The translations under genes were made by a program, and so were the position numbers. This document shows positions 48,496-56,586 of a stretch of DNA of 64,000 nucleotides, one piece after another. The stretch is from Phaeospirillum sp. Lineage in GTDB: Bacteria > Pseudomonadota > Alphaproteobacteria > Rhodospirillales > Magnetospirillaceae. Location: NCBI GenBank assembly GCA_030651575.1, contig JAUSFB010000030.1:1-64000 (forward strand), in the 5' to 3' direction. The notes under the pieces were generated by a model. The model saw only the letters and a program-made list of their open reading frames with translations. It was not told the origin of the DNA and ran no database searches. Position 1 is the stretch's first letter, and each line of letters opens with the position of its first letter.

Positions 48496-48960
48496 ATGGA
48501 AATCACCGACCTGATTAGCCCCGCGGCCGTCATTCCGAATCTGCGCGCCACCTCGAAGAAGCAGGCGTTGCAGGACCTGGCGCGACGCGCGGCCGAGATC
48601 ACTGGCCTGCACGAGCGGGCCATTTTCGATGTACTGCTGGAGCGCGAGCGCCTGGGCACCACCGGCGTCGGTAACGGCATCGCCATTCCCCACGGCAAGC
48701 TGGCCAGCCTGGACCGCCTCTACGGCCTGTTTGCCCGGTTGGAGCGCCCGATCCACTTCGAGTCCATCGACGAGCAGCCGGTCGACCTGATCTTCCTGCT
48801 GCTGGCCCCTGAATCGGCCGGCGCCGACCATCTGAAGGCCTTGGCCCGCGTCTCCCGCCTGCTGCGCGATAAAAGCGTCTGCGAAAAGCTGCGCGGCACC
48901 GATAATTCGGAAGCCCTTTACGCCCTGCTGACCGAATCCCCCGCCAGCCGCGCGGCGTAA
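48496..48960 (+). CDS. ptsN: Nitrogen-regulatory phosphotransferase protein EIIA-Ntr
   Basis: The 154-residue EIIA domain has the phosphorylatable histidine at 66 (GIAIPHGKL) and the family stretches LLERERLGTTGVGNG and DLIFLLLAPESAGADHLKAL. It is the last acceptor of the PTS-Ntr chain and regulates potassium uptake and other processes. The ATG at 48496 has GGTGGA ahead; the frame is open from 48376 but without homology. About 190 bp separate it from rpoN, and no hpf gene is present between them. Confidence 0.95.
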   Translation: MEITDLISPAAVIPNLRATSKKQALQDLARRAAEITGLHERAIFDVLLERERLGTTGVGNGIAIPHGKLASLDRLYGLFARLERPIHFESIDEQPVDLIFLLLAPESAGADHLKALARVSRLLRDKSVCEKLRGTDNSEALYALLTESPASRAA

Positions 48961-49015
48961 CCCTTCTCCCACCCGTAGGCGGGAGGGAAGGGAAGCCGCG
49001 GTTGGCCTGCAAGCC

Positions 49016-49252
49016 TCAGTGAACGCTCAACGGCTCCAGGTCGTGCTGTCGTACGGCGGCGAAGGCGGTGGCGCGGTCGGGGGCTTCGCCGATCTGGGTG
49101 CCGTCGGCGGCGTGAATGGCCCAACTGCCTTCGCCCGTCGCACCCTTGTGCCGGACATAGGCGACGATGGGAACGCCCCAGGTCGCCAGATCGGATACGC
49201 TCATGATCCCTTCGGGGATGGTGGCGATGGTCTTGTCGTCTGTGCTTTTCAT
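49016..49252 (-). CDS. DUF1150-family small protein
   Basis: The 78-residue product resembles the DUF1150 proteins that accompany small heat-shock genes in alphaproteobacteria (SVSDLATWGVPIVAYVRHK, WAIHAADGTQIG). The ATG at 49252 has GGGAGG at seven bases and lies one base after the Hsp20 stop, so the pair is one transcript. Its function is unknown; co-expression with Hsp20 suggests a role in heat stress. Confidence 0.85.
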   Translation of the reverse strand: MKSTDDKTIATIPEGIMSVSDLATWGVPIVAYVRHKGATGEGSWAIHAADGTQIGEAPDRATAFAAVRQHDLEPLSVH

Positions 49253-49253
49253 A

Positions 49254-49766
49254 TCAGACCTCCCTTTTCTGGCCGGTTCTGGCCCGGGACTGTGCGGAAC
49301 CATCGGCGTCGTCGGCTGCGACCGTGATGGTCTGGGCCGGAGTATGGGGACGTGCGCTGCCTTGAATGGGAATGCTGCGGATTCGGGGCTCGGGCAGTTC
49401 GCGGATCAGGTCCACATGCAGCAAGCCGTTGTCGAGCGCCGCACCTTTGACCTCGATCCCCTCGGCCAGCACGAAAGCGCGCTGGAACTGCCGCGCGGCG
49501 ATGCCGCGATGGATGAAGACGCGGCCGGCCTCGTCCTCGTTCTGGCGACCGCGGATGACCAGCTGGTTGTCTTCCAGCGCCACCGTCAGGTCGTCCATGG
49601 AGAACCCGGCCACCGCCAGGGTGATCCGCAACCCGCTTTCTCCGGTCTGCTCGATATTGTAGGGGGGATAGCCCTCGGCCGAGGTCTTCGAGATGCGGTC
49701 GAGCACCCGTTCGAAGTGATCGAAGCCCAGCAGCAACGGACTGTTGAAAGCGGATAAGCGGGACAT
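49254..49766 (-). CDS. Small heat-shock protein, Hsp20/IbpA family
   Basis: The 170-residue chaperone has the alpha-crystallin domain (PPYNIEQTGESGLRITLAVAGF in outline, LTVALEDNQLVIRGRQ, FIHRGIAARQFQRAFVLA, GLLHVDLIRELP) and an IPI motif in the C-terminal region (RSIPIQG), as in IbpA-type proteins. It holds unfolded proteins during heat stress. A strong GAGGAGG site precedes the ATG at 49766. Confidence 0.94.
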   Translation of the reverse strand: MSRLSAFNSPLLLGFDHFERVLDRISKTSAEGYPPYNIEQTGESGLRITLAVAGFSMDDLTVALEDNQLVIRGRQNEDEAGRVFIHRGIAARQFQRAFVLAEGIEVKGAALDNGLLHVDLIRELPEPRIRSIPIQGSARPHTPAQTITVAADDADGSAQSRARTGQKREV

Positions 49767-49802
49767 AACCGACGTCCTCCTCGGATGAGCGAGTACGGTG
49801 TC

Positions 49803-49866
49803 GAAGGGTCCGACCATCGGCACCCTTCCAGTATTATATCTTGGGCGTGATTAAGGGATCGTCAAG
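49803..49866 (-). promoter_or_regulatory. Heat-shock-type promoter and 5' UTR hairpin of the hsp20 gene
   Basis: On the minus strand CTTGAC (49866-49861), with CCCAAGAT and an overlapping TATAAT (49838-49833) downstream, resembles an RpoH or housekeeping promoter, though spacing is imperfect. The leader then contains a hairpin at 49828-49803 (GAAGGGT/ACCCTTC with CCGA/TCGG inside). This position is typical of ROSE-type RNA thermometers, but the Shine-Dalgarno region is not visibly paired. Confidence 0.45.
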
Positions 49867-49874
49867 CGCGACCG

Positions 49875-51665
49875 CTATTTCCGGGCGTCCCCGGCCGGCG
49901 TCAGCATGGACTTTTCGACCATGGCGCGAAAAAGCGGCACCCGCAACTCCAGCTCGGCGAAGGTGCCGCTGTCGGCGACCGCGCCATCGGCCAGAAACAG
50001 CAGGCGGTCGCAATGGCGCACCGTACTGAGCCGGTGGGCGATGATCACCAGCGTCTTGGAGCCGCGTAGGGAATCGATGGCGCCGACCACCGCCTGTTCG
50101 GTCTCGCTGTCCAGGGCCGAGGTCGCCTCATCGAGAATGAGGATGGCCGGGTCGCCGTACAGGGCGCGGGCGATGCCGATGCGCTGACGCTGGCCGCCCG
50201 ACAGCCGCGCACCGCGCTCGCCCAGGCGGGAGTCGAGGCCATCGGGCATGGCCCGCACCACCTCTTCCAACTGGGCCTGGCCCAAGGCCCGCCACACCGC
50301 CGGCTCGTCGATGACATGGTCATCGAGGCCGAAGGCGACGTTGCGGCGAATGGAATCGTCCAGCACCGCCACATGCTGGGGAACATAGCCGACGCCCAGG
50401 GCCATGGCGGGATGGCGGGCCGGCTGCCCGTTGACCAGGACGCGGCCGGCGGTGGCGGTCAGCAGGCCCAGGATGACGTCGACCAGGGTCGATTTGCCCG
50501 CGCCCGAGGATCCCACCAGCCCCACCGCCTGACCATGGGCGATGCTCACCGAAATACCCGTCAGGGTGTCGGCACTGCTGCCGGGATAGCGGTAGTGCAC
50601 GTCATCCAGGCAGATGGCGGCCTCTGCCCCGTCGGCGGCGGCGGCGGGCGGGGCGGGGTCTGCCTGAACCGGACGGTGCAGCTCCGCATGCAGCTTCTCG
50701 ATGACGGTGGTGCGCCGCCGCAGTTCCGCCAGGGAGGACAAGATGCGGCTGGCCGACGGCATCAGCCGCATGGCAGCGATTCCGAACATGCTGACGATGG
50801 AGGCGGTCTCGACGGTCGGCTGGCCGGTCTCGCGCGCCCAGATCACCAAGCCGCCGATGCCGACCACCATCAGGGTCTCGACAAAGAGGCGGGCGGTACT
50901 GAGATTGAGGCTGGCGAGGCTTTGCAGCCGGCCGCGGGCGTGAACCTCGGCGCGGAAACGGTGGACGAAATGATCCTGTGATCCGCTGACCAGCACCTCC
51001 TTGATGGCGGCGAGGCTTTCCTTGGCCACCGTCAGGGCTTCCAACTCGTGGCCATAGCCCTGGGCGCCCCAGCGCCGGAAGATCGGGCTGCTGACCTTGT
51101 GGAAGATCAGCCCGACCGTCAGCAGACTGACGGCGCTGATCACGGTCAGTCCGGGCTTGACCGACAGCAGCAGGCCCAGGGTGACCACCGACAGCAAGAC
51201 CTCCATGACGAGTTCCAGCATCAGGCGGATGGAATCGAAGGCGATGGGGGCGCTGGTGGACAGGTGATTGATCATCTCGGCGGAATTCCGGCCGAGATGC
51301 GCCACATAAGGCTGGCCGAGATAGCGAGCGTACAAGGAGGACAGAAACTCGGACAGACCATCATTGGCGACCCGGCTGGTCAGATAGCCGATGGCCAGCA
51401 GGGCCATGTTCTTGATGGCGAAGAACATTACGATGGCGATGGCGAAGGTCCAGGCGTTCATGGCCTGCAACAGGCCCGAGGCCCAGCCGGTCGCGCCGCC
51501 CGCGACGGGAGCCGCGCCCAGCAGGCTGTTGAGCAAGGTGACCAGCAGGCCAAAGCCGGCCAGTTCCAGGACGCTGGCGACCAGCATGGCCGGCAGCAGC
51601 GCCGCCATTCTCAGCTTGACGCCGCCGGAAGGCAGGGCGAGTAACTTGGCGAGCAGGCTTATCAT
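49875..51665 (-). CDS. ABC exporter, fused permease and ATPase
   Basis: The 596-residue half-transporter has six membrane helices in the first 320 residues and a C-terminal ATPase with GSSGAGKSTLVDVILG, LSGGQRQRIGIARAL and ILILDEATSALDSE. The ABC_membrane-type domain and exporter layout resemble MsbA/PglK-type flippases for lipid-linked sugars. Being next to a glycosyltransferase and a CMP-sugar synthetase homologue, it may export a glycan or glycolipid, though peptide or lipid export is equally possible from sequence alone. It should work as a homodimer. It is last in the minus-strand cluster starting at 54409. Confidence 0.9.
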   Translation of the reverse strand: MISLLAKLLALPSGGVKLRMAALLPAMLVASVLELAGFGLLVTLLNSLLGAAPVAGGATGWASGLLQAMNAWTFAIAIVMFFAIKNMALLAIGYLTSRVANDGLSEFLSSLYARYLGQPYVAHLGRNSAEMINHLSTSAPIAFDSIRLMLELVMEVLLSVVTLGLLLSVKPGLTVISAVSLLTVGLIFHKVSSPIFRRWGAQGYGHELEALTVAKESLAAIKEVLVSGSQDHFVHRFRAEVHARGRLQSLASLNLSTARLFVETLMVVGIGGLVIWARETGQPTVETASIVSMFGIAAMRLMPSASRILSSLAELRRRTTVIEKLHAELHRPVQADPAPPAAAADGAEAAICLDDVHYRYPGSSADTLTGISVSIAHGQAVGLVGSSGAGKSTLVDVILGLLTATAGRVLVNGQPARHPAMALGVGYVPQHVAVLDDSIRRNVAFGLDDHVIDEPAVWRALGQAQLEEVVRAMPDGLDSRLGERGARLSGGQRQRIGIARALYGDPAILILDEATSALDSETEQAVVGAIDSLRGSKTLVIIAHRLSTVRHCDRLLFLADGAVADSGTFAELELRVPLFRAMVEKSMLTPAGDARK

Positions 51666-51696
51666 GTCTTCCTTTTTCGGCCGGGCGCGGCCGGAA

Positions 51697-53634
51697 TCAG
51701 GACGCTTCCACGTCCAGCACCACTTTCAGCACCGTTCCGCTCTTTGCCGTGTCCCAGGCCTGACGGAATTGGGCCAGGGGCATGGCGCATTGGAAATAGG
51801 GGGTAAGGTCGAGGTTCCCCATCAGCTTCAGCGCCGCCTCGAAATCATCCTTGGTGCTGCCGACCGAGCCGATGATAAACTTATCATAGGCGGCCACCGC
51901 CTCGAACGAGAAGGCGCGTTGACCATAGGGCAGGCCCAGCAGCAGCAAGGCGGCATTGGCCGGCGAGCCGTGCAGGGCCCGATCCAGCACTTCCGGGTCG
52001 CCGGTGGCCTCGACCACCACGTTATGCTCGGCCAGGGCGGCGCTCAGATCGTCGGTGGCGGTGATGGCGGTGCCGTCGAACAGGACGCGGCGTTTGGAAT
52101 TGCGGTCGAACACCGTGACCGTATGCCCCTGATGGGCCAGGACCTTGGCGACCATGTGGCCGATGGGACCGGCGCCGATGACCAGGCATCGCTGATCGGT
52201 GCGGCCGTTGGCCCGCATCACCGGGGCCAGCCGGCGCAGGCCCTTCAGCACCACGGCCAGCGGCTCGGCCAGAACCGCCCGGCGCAGGGCCACGTCCTTG
52301 GGGATGGCGTGGACGAAGCGGGCGGGGGCCACCATGAACTCGGCATAGGCGCCGTTGCGCCGCAACACTCCAAGCTCGGTGCGTTCGGCGCAGCCGATGG
52401 CGTTGTCGGCCAGACATTCCTTGCAGAGTCCGCAGCCCTGGATGCACTCGACCACCACCGGATCACCCTCGGCGACGGTGGTGACGTTCTGGCCGATGGC
52501 GACGATCTCGCCGGAGAATTCGTGGCCCGGCACGATGGGATAGCTGCCCAGCCCGTTGTGGAAATAGCCGAGGGTGCCGTTCAGGATTTCCAGATCGGTG
52601 GCGCAGACCGCCACATGGGCGACCCGGATCAGCACGTCGCCGGGTTTGACCTCGGGCAGGTCGATGGCTTCCAGCGCCGCCTTGCCGGGGCCGTGGATGA
52701 CCACCGCCTGGGTCGGGCGGTCGAAATAGGCGTGCTGTCGCTCGGCTCGGGTTTCCATGGCGTGAGTCTCCAGCAGGCCCCTGACGGCGCCGACATTGCG
52801 GTGAAAGCGGTAATAGAGGATTTCGCGCAGACGCTGGCCCAGGCCGAGCCGCCGCGCCACCGGGCTGTGGGTCGGGCGGATGGCACGGCCGAGATCGACC
52901 GCCATATGGGCCAGTTCGCGCGCCAGCTCGGCGGGGACCGATCGCGGCCCCTTGATGTTCATGTGCCGCCATGCCACCGCCTCGCGGTAATAGCGGCGGC
53001 GGATCTGGGGCCAGGTTTCCTCGTGGATATGAACCAGCATCGCCTTCGGTTCGTACAGGACCGCGTGGCCATGCTCCATCCAATGGCGCGCCCATTCGAT
53101 GTCTTCCAGGCCGGGCAGTTCCTCGTCGAAGGGATGCTGCTCCCACAGATCCTTGCGAATGGCGGAATTGGCGTTATTGACGCGCCAATGGGCGGGATCC
53201 TCGCGGCGCGGCGCCGGCCCGAAGATGCGTTCGAAATCCTCGGCCTCGGCGAATTTGGAGCTGGCCGCCCCGATCTGGCGGCCATAGGTCATGGCGACCG
53301 CGTCGTCGCGCAGCGGTTCCACCAGGGCTCCCAGCCAGTGGGGATCCACCGGGATGGTATGGGCCGAGGCGATGGCCATGAAACGGCCGCGCCCGGCCCG
53401 GATGCCGGTGTTGAGCGAGTAACCGAAGGTGAAATCCTGCTTGGCGATCTGAATCAGGCGGTCGGCGCGGTCGCGGGCGATATCGCGCGAGCGGTCGTAG
53501 GAGCCCGAATCGATGACGATGACCTCGAAATCCCGATAGGTCTGGCGATCCAGGGCGTCGAACAGGGCGGGCAGATGCTTCTGCTCGTTAAAGCAACGGA
53601 TGATGACCGAGGTCTCGACCGAGGATTCCTGCAT
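51697..53634 (-). CDS. Fusion of family 2 glycosyltransferase and zinc-dependent alcohol dehydrogenase
   Basis: One uninterrupted 645-codon frame encodes two enzymes. Residues 7 to about 290 are a GT-A/GT2 glycosyltransferase: SVIIRCFNEQKHLPALFDAL, VIDSGSYDRS, GRGRFMAIASAH, and GLEDIEW with the ED motif at 177-178. Residues 309-642 are a medium-chain dehydrogenase. They have the catalytic zinc ligands in CATDLE (344) and GHEFSGE (371-372), a structural zinc Cys cluster in GCGLCKECLADNAIGC, and the NAD motif GAGPIG (487-492). Neither half looks degraded. It may link transfer and oxidation of a sugar, or two steps in one glycan. The gene lies 13 bp after the CMP-sugar synthetase homologue. Confidence 0.9.
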   Translation of the reverse strand: MQESSVETSVIIRCFNEQKHLPALFDALDRQTYRDFEVIVIDSGSYDRSRDIARDRADRLIQIAKQDFTFGYSLNTGIRAGRGRFMAIASAHTIPVDPHWLGALVEPLRDDAVAMTYGRQIGAASSKFAEAEDFERIFGPAPRREDPAHWRVNNANSAIRKDLWEQHPFDEELPGLEDIEWARHWMEHGHAVLYEPKAMLVHIHEETWPQIRRRYYREAVAWRHMNIKGPRSVPAELARELAHMAVDLGRAIRPTHSPVARRLGLGQRLREILYYRFHRNVGAVRGLLETHAMETRAERQHAYFDRPTQAVVIHGPGKAALEAIDLPEVKPGDVLIRVAHVAVCATDLEILNGTLGYFHNGLGSYPIVPGHEFSGEIVAIGQNVTTVAEGDPVVVECIQGCGLCKECLADNAIGCAERTELGVLRRNGAYAEFMVAPARFVHAIPKDVALRRAVLAEPLAVVLKGLRRLAPVMRANGRTDQRCLVIGAGPIGHMVAKVLAHQGHTVTVFDRNSKRRVLFDGTAITATDDLSAALAEHNVVVEATGDPEVLDRALHGSPANAALLLLGLPYGQRAFSFEAVAAYDKFIIGSVGSTKDDFEAALKLMGNLDLTPYFQCAMPLAQFRQAWDTAKSGTVLKVVLDVEAS

Positions 53635-53647
53635 GTCGCCGGCGGTC

Positions 53648-54409
53648 TCAGGTCTTCGGGCCGGACAACGACGCCAGCGGATCGTCGGCCATCAGGCGCG
53701 CCACCCGTTCCAGATCCTCGGGGGTATCCACTGCCTGGCTGGCATGGCGGGTCGGGACCATGCGCACCTTCACGCCGTGTTCGAGGAAGCGGTTCATGTC
53801 GATGGACTCCGTGATCTCCAGCGGCGTCGGCGACAGTCGGGTGAACAGGGTCAGCGCCTCGCGCCGGAACGGCATGATGCACACCTGCTTGAACACCGGC
53901 ATGCGGGCGAAGTCGTTCTTGAAGCGGGTGGGAATGGGCTCCCGCGACATATAGAGCGCGTCGCCGTTAAGGTCCATCACCACCTTGATCGAGTTGGGGC
54001 TGAGGAACTCTTCCTCGGTCTCGATGGGCGCCGTCAGGTTGACGCAGCGGATGGACGGATCGGCCAGCATGGGGGCCACCGCCTCGTCGATCATGTCGGG
54101 ATGGACCATGGGCTCGTCGCCCTGGACCATGACGACGATATCGGCCTCGACCTGGGCCATGGCCTCGGCGATGCGGTCGGAGGCGCGTTCATGCCGGTCG
54201 GAGGTCATGATGGCGGTCCCGCCGAATCCCGCCACCGCGTCGGCGATCTCCTGATCGCAGGTGGCGACGTAGACGCCGCACAGGGACTTGCTCATGGCGG
54301 TTCGCCGGGTGACGTGCTCGATCATCGACCGGCCCAGGATGGGGGCCAGCGGCTTGCCGGGGAAACGCGACGAGCCCATGCGGGCGGGAATCATGGCGAC
54401 GATTTTCAT
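53648..54409 (-). CDS. CMP-Kdo synthetase homologue (second copy)
   Basis: The 253-residue product is a cytidylyltransferase of the KdsB family: IPARMGSSRFPGKPLAPILG, VATCDQEIADAV, ASDRIAEAM, VMVQGDEPMV, and HASQAVDTPEDLERV near the end. It differs from the window's housekeeping kdsB (SDR motif context RASDR versus GSDR, low overall similarity by eye), so it may activate a different 3-deoxy-ulosonic acid. It heads the minus-strand cluster and lies 60 bp from a divergent sugar isomerase gene. The ATG at 54409 is chosen from the family N-terminus; its ribosome binding site is weak. Confidence 0.88.
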   Translation of the reverse strand: MKIVAMIPARMGSSRFPGKPLAPILGRSMIEHVTRRTAMSKSLCGVYVATCDQEIADAVAGFGGTAIMTSDRHERASDRIAEAMAQVEADIVVMVQGDEPMVHPDMIDEAVAPMLADPSIRCVNLTAPIETEEEFLSPNSIKVVMDLNGDALYMSREPIPTRFKNDFARMPVFKQVCIMPFRREALTLFTRLSPTPLEITESIDMNRFLEHGVKVRMVPTRHASQAVDTPEDLERVARLMADDPLASLSGPKT

Positions 54410-54469
54410 GATGTCTTTCTGTCTGAAAGCGCGCGGCGGGTCAATGGGGGTCTTTAGGGGGAAATATGT

Positions 54470-55333
54470 GTGACAGCCGCCGCTTCGCTCCCTACCATGC
54501 CGAACCGACATCCCGCCATCAGAGGCCTGCCCGTGCCATTCGCCATTTCCAACATCGCCCTGCCCGCCTTCGACCACCAGCGCGAGCTGGCCGCCCTGCC
54601 CGACCTCGGCTTCACCGGCCTTGAAGTGGCCCCCAGCCGGGTCTGGCGGGATGGTTGGAATTCAGGGCGGGTCGAAGCCTATCGCCGGACCGTCGAAGCG
54701 GCGGGCCTGACGGTGGTGGGCCTGCATTCGCTGTTCTTCGACTGTCCGGAACTGGGCCTGTTCAAGACGCCGGAGCTGCGTGCCCGGACCCTCGATTTCA
54801 TGGTGGAGCTGTCGGCGCTGTGCCGCGATCTGGGTGGGCGCACCTTGATCTATGGCGGCGGCCGCAGGCGGGGTGATCTGCCGGCGGACGAAGCGCGCGC
54901 CGAGACGCGGCGGTTTTTGTCCGAGCTGTTGCCGCGCGTGGAAGGCCACGGCACCAGGCTGTGCTTCGAGCCGCTGGGTCCGAGGGACAGCGATTTCCTC
55001 AACACCGCCGCCGAGTGTCTGGCCCTGACGGAGGAGGTGAACCATCCCGGCCTGGGCCTGCAACTGGACGCCAAGGCGTTGATGGAAAACGGCGAGACCG
55101 GACCGGACAGCTTTGCCGCGGTCAAGGGGCGTCTCGACCATTTCCACGCCAACGATCCCGGTCTGGTGCCGCCGGGCAGCACCGGCACGGTGGATCATGC
55201 TCTGTTGGGACGCCGGCTGCGGGCGATCGGGTATGACGGCTGGGTCTCGTCCGAGCAGCGCCTGCTGTCCGAGGCCGATCCCCTGGCCGACGTGGCGCGC
55301 GGCGCCGCCCTTCTCAAGGAGTGCTATGCATGA
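54470..55333 (+). CDS. TIM-barrel sugar phosphate isomerase/epimerase
   Basis: The 287-residue product belongs to the xylose-isomerase-like/AP-endonuclease-2 superfamily: GFTGLEVAPSRVW, GLTVVGLHSLFF, LIYGGGRRRGD, LCFEPLGPRDSDFLN, LGLQLDAKALME, HFHANDP and GWVSSEQ. Its metal-binding Glu, Asp and His residues are in place. It probably isomerises or epimerises a sugar for the adjacent glycan genes. The start is GTG at 54470, with AGGGG about nine bases ahead; a later GTG near 54533 is an alternative. The stop overlaps the SDR gene as ATGA. Confidence 0.8.
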   Translation: MTAAASLPTMPNRHPAIRGLPVPFAISNIALPAFDHQRELAALPDLGFTGLEVAPSRVWRDGWNSGRVEAYRRTVEAAGLTVVGLHSLFFDCPELGLFKTPELRARTLDFMVELSALCRDLGGRTLIYGGGRRRGDLPADEARAETRRFLSELLPRVEGHGTRLCFEPLGPRDSDFLNTAAECLALTEEVNHPGLGLQLDAKALMENGETGPDSFAAVKGRLDHFHANDPGLVPPGSTGTVDHALLGRRLRAIGYDGWVSSEQRLLSEADPLADVARGAALLKECYA

Positions 55334-56100
55334 ACAGTCCATTCCTCCGCCCCGATTGGGTGCCGGCGGTACCCGCCGGCATGCGCGTCCTGATCACCGG
55401 CGCCACGGGGGGGCTGGGCCGTGCCCTGGTCGCCATGCTGGCCGAGGGCAGCGACTGCGTCATCGGCGCCCATGGCTCCAGCCAATCGTTGGAGCCGGCC
55501 CCCAACCTGATTCCGTTGCAAAGGACCTTTGCCGGAGAGTCCGATTGCCGCGCCGTGGTGGACGAGTTCGCCCACAAGGCCGGCGGCATCGACGCCCTGG
55601 TGGTGCTGTCGGGCTGCATCCTTCATACCGGCCATTGGAAGGACATCACCGAGGCGCAGTGGCGGCGCGAGCAGGAGATCAATCTGGATCAGCCGTTTTT
55701 CCTGGCGCGCGCCGCCATGGAGCGGATGAAGGCCCAAGGCTCGGGCGGCCGCGTGCTGCTGACCGGCACCGAATCGGCCATTCACGGCGGCTCGGCCACC
55801 TCGTTCCCCTACGCCGTCGCCAAGCGTGGCACCGAATGCATGGTCCAGGGCATGGCCCGCGAAGGGGCCGCCCATTCCATCCTGGTCAACGGCCTGCGCT
55901 TTGGTTTCATCGAATCGGGCTTTCACCAGCGCTGGCACAATCGCACGCCCGAGCAGATGGACGAACGCGCGGCCCTGGTGCCGCTGAAGCGCGGCGGCCA
56001 TGTGGACGAAGCCGCCGCCCTGATGATCTGGCTGCTGTCGGGCTGGTCCAGTTTCATGACCGGCCAGATGATCCCGCTGACCGGCGGCGACTGGCTGTAA
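55330..56100 (+). CDS. Short-chain dehydrogenase/reductase
   Basis: The 256-residue enzyme has the Rossmann motif TGATGGLGRA, VVLSGC in place of NNAG, a catalytic-loop region LLTGTES and YAVAK with the catalytic Tyr and Lys. It ends with SGWSSFMTGQMIPLTGGDWL, standard for SDRs. The substrate is unknown; being coupled by an ATGA overlap to the sugar isomerase, a nucleotide-free sugar or ulosonate precursor is plausible. The ATG at 55330 is preferred over the in-frame GTG at 55321 because of that overlap. Confidence 0.88.
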   Translation: MNSPFLRPDWVPAVPAGMRVLITGATGGLGRALVAMLAEGSDCVIGAHGSSQSLEPAPNLIPLQRTFAGESDCRAVVDEFAHKAGGIDALVVLSGCILHTGHWKDITEAQWRREQEINLDQPFFLARAAMERMKAQGSGGRVLLTGTESAIHGGSATSFPYAVAKRGTECMVQGMAREGAAHSILVNGLRFGFIESGFHQRWHNRTPEQMDERAALVPLKRGGHVDEAAALMIWLLSGWSSFMTGQMIPLTGGDWL

Positions 56101-56126
56101 CTACCGCCAGCCGGTCAACGCGGGGT

Positions 56127-56542
56127 GAGATGGATTTCAGCCACTGACGCGGTACCTTCGTATCCCCGCTCTCACCCTGATCGGTATCTACCAGCCTTAG
56201 ATAGCGGGACAACTCACTGGCTTCTCCCGTATCCGTCATTGCTCAACCCCCAAGGTTGGTCCTGGAGTAGACTACAGCTTCACCTCATCCGCCTCGTTGC
56301 TGACCATGAAGATGTTTTCAGGCTGAGTGGTCGTCAGGGCCTGTGGGCGGTGGGTCGAGACGATGAACTGGATCTTAGGGAAAGTCCGTAGCAGATCAGA
56401 TGGTATCCTTTGCCGCCACGAGGGATGCCAGTGCAAGTCGATCAGGACGATGGCCTCAGACTCCAGTGGATTCTTCATATGGGGGTTCGCTTGGCCCATG
56501 CGCCGGGCGAGATCGACAATGACGGCATCCGCCCACTGCTAA
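56127..56542 (-). pseudogene. Relic of an AAA ATPase gene (COG3950-like)
   Basis: On the minus strand a decayed frame reads VDLARRMGQANPHMKNPL, then IVLIDLHWHPSWRQRIPSD, then LLRTFPKIQFIVSTHRPQAL. This matches the Walker B and D-loop end of predicted ATP-binding proteins of the AAA_21/COG3950 group, which read IVLIDEIDLHLHPSWQ.R. Three residues after LID are deleted, in-frame stops lie at both ends (about 56272 and near 56543), and a further frame-shifted piece (SELSRYLRLVDTDQGES) at about 56160-56220 looks like the family's C-terminus. The whole N-terminal two-thirds is gone. It fills most of the gap between the SDR and cbiO genes. Confidence 0.75.
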
Positions 56543-56586
56543 ACCCGTCCTTCCCCTTCGGCCCATGGCCGCCGAGGCCCCATGGT

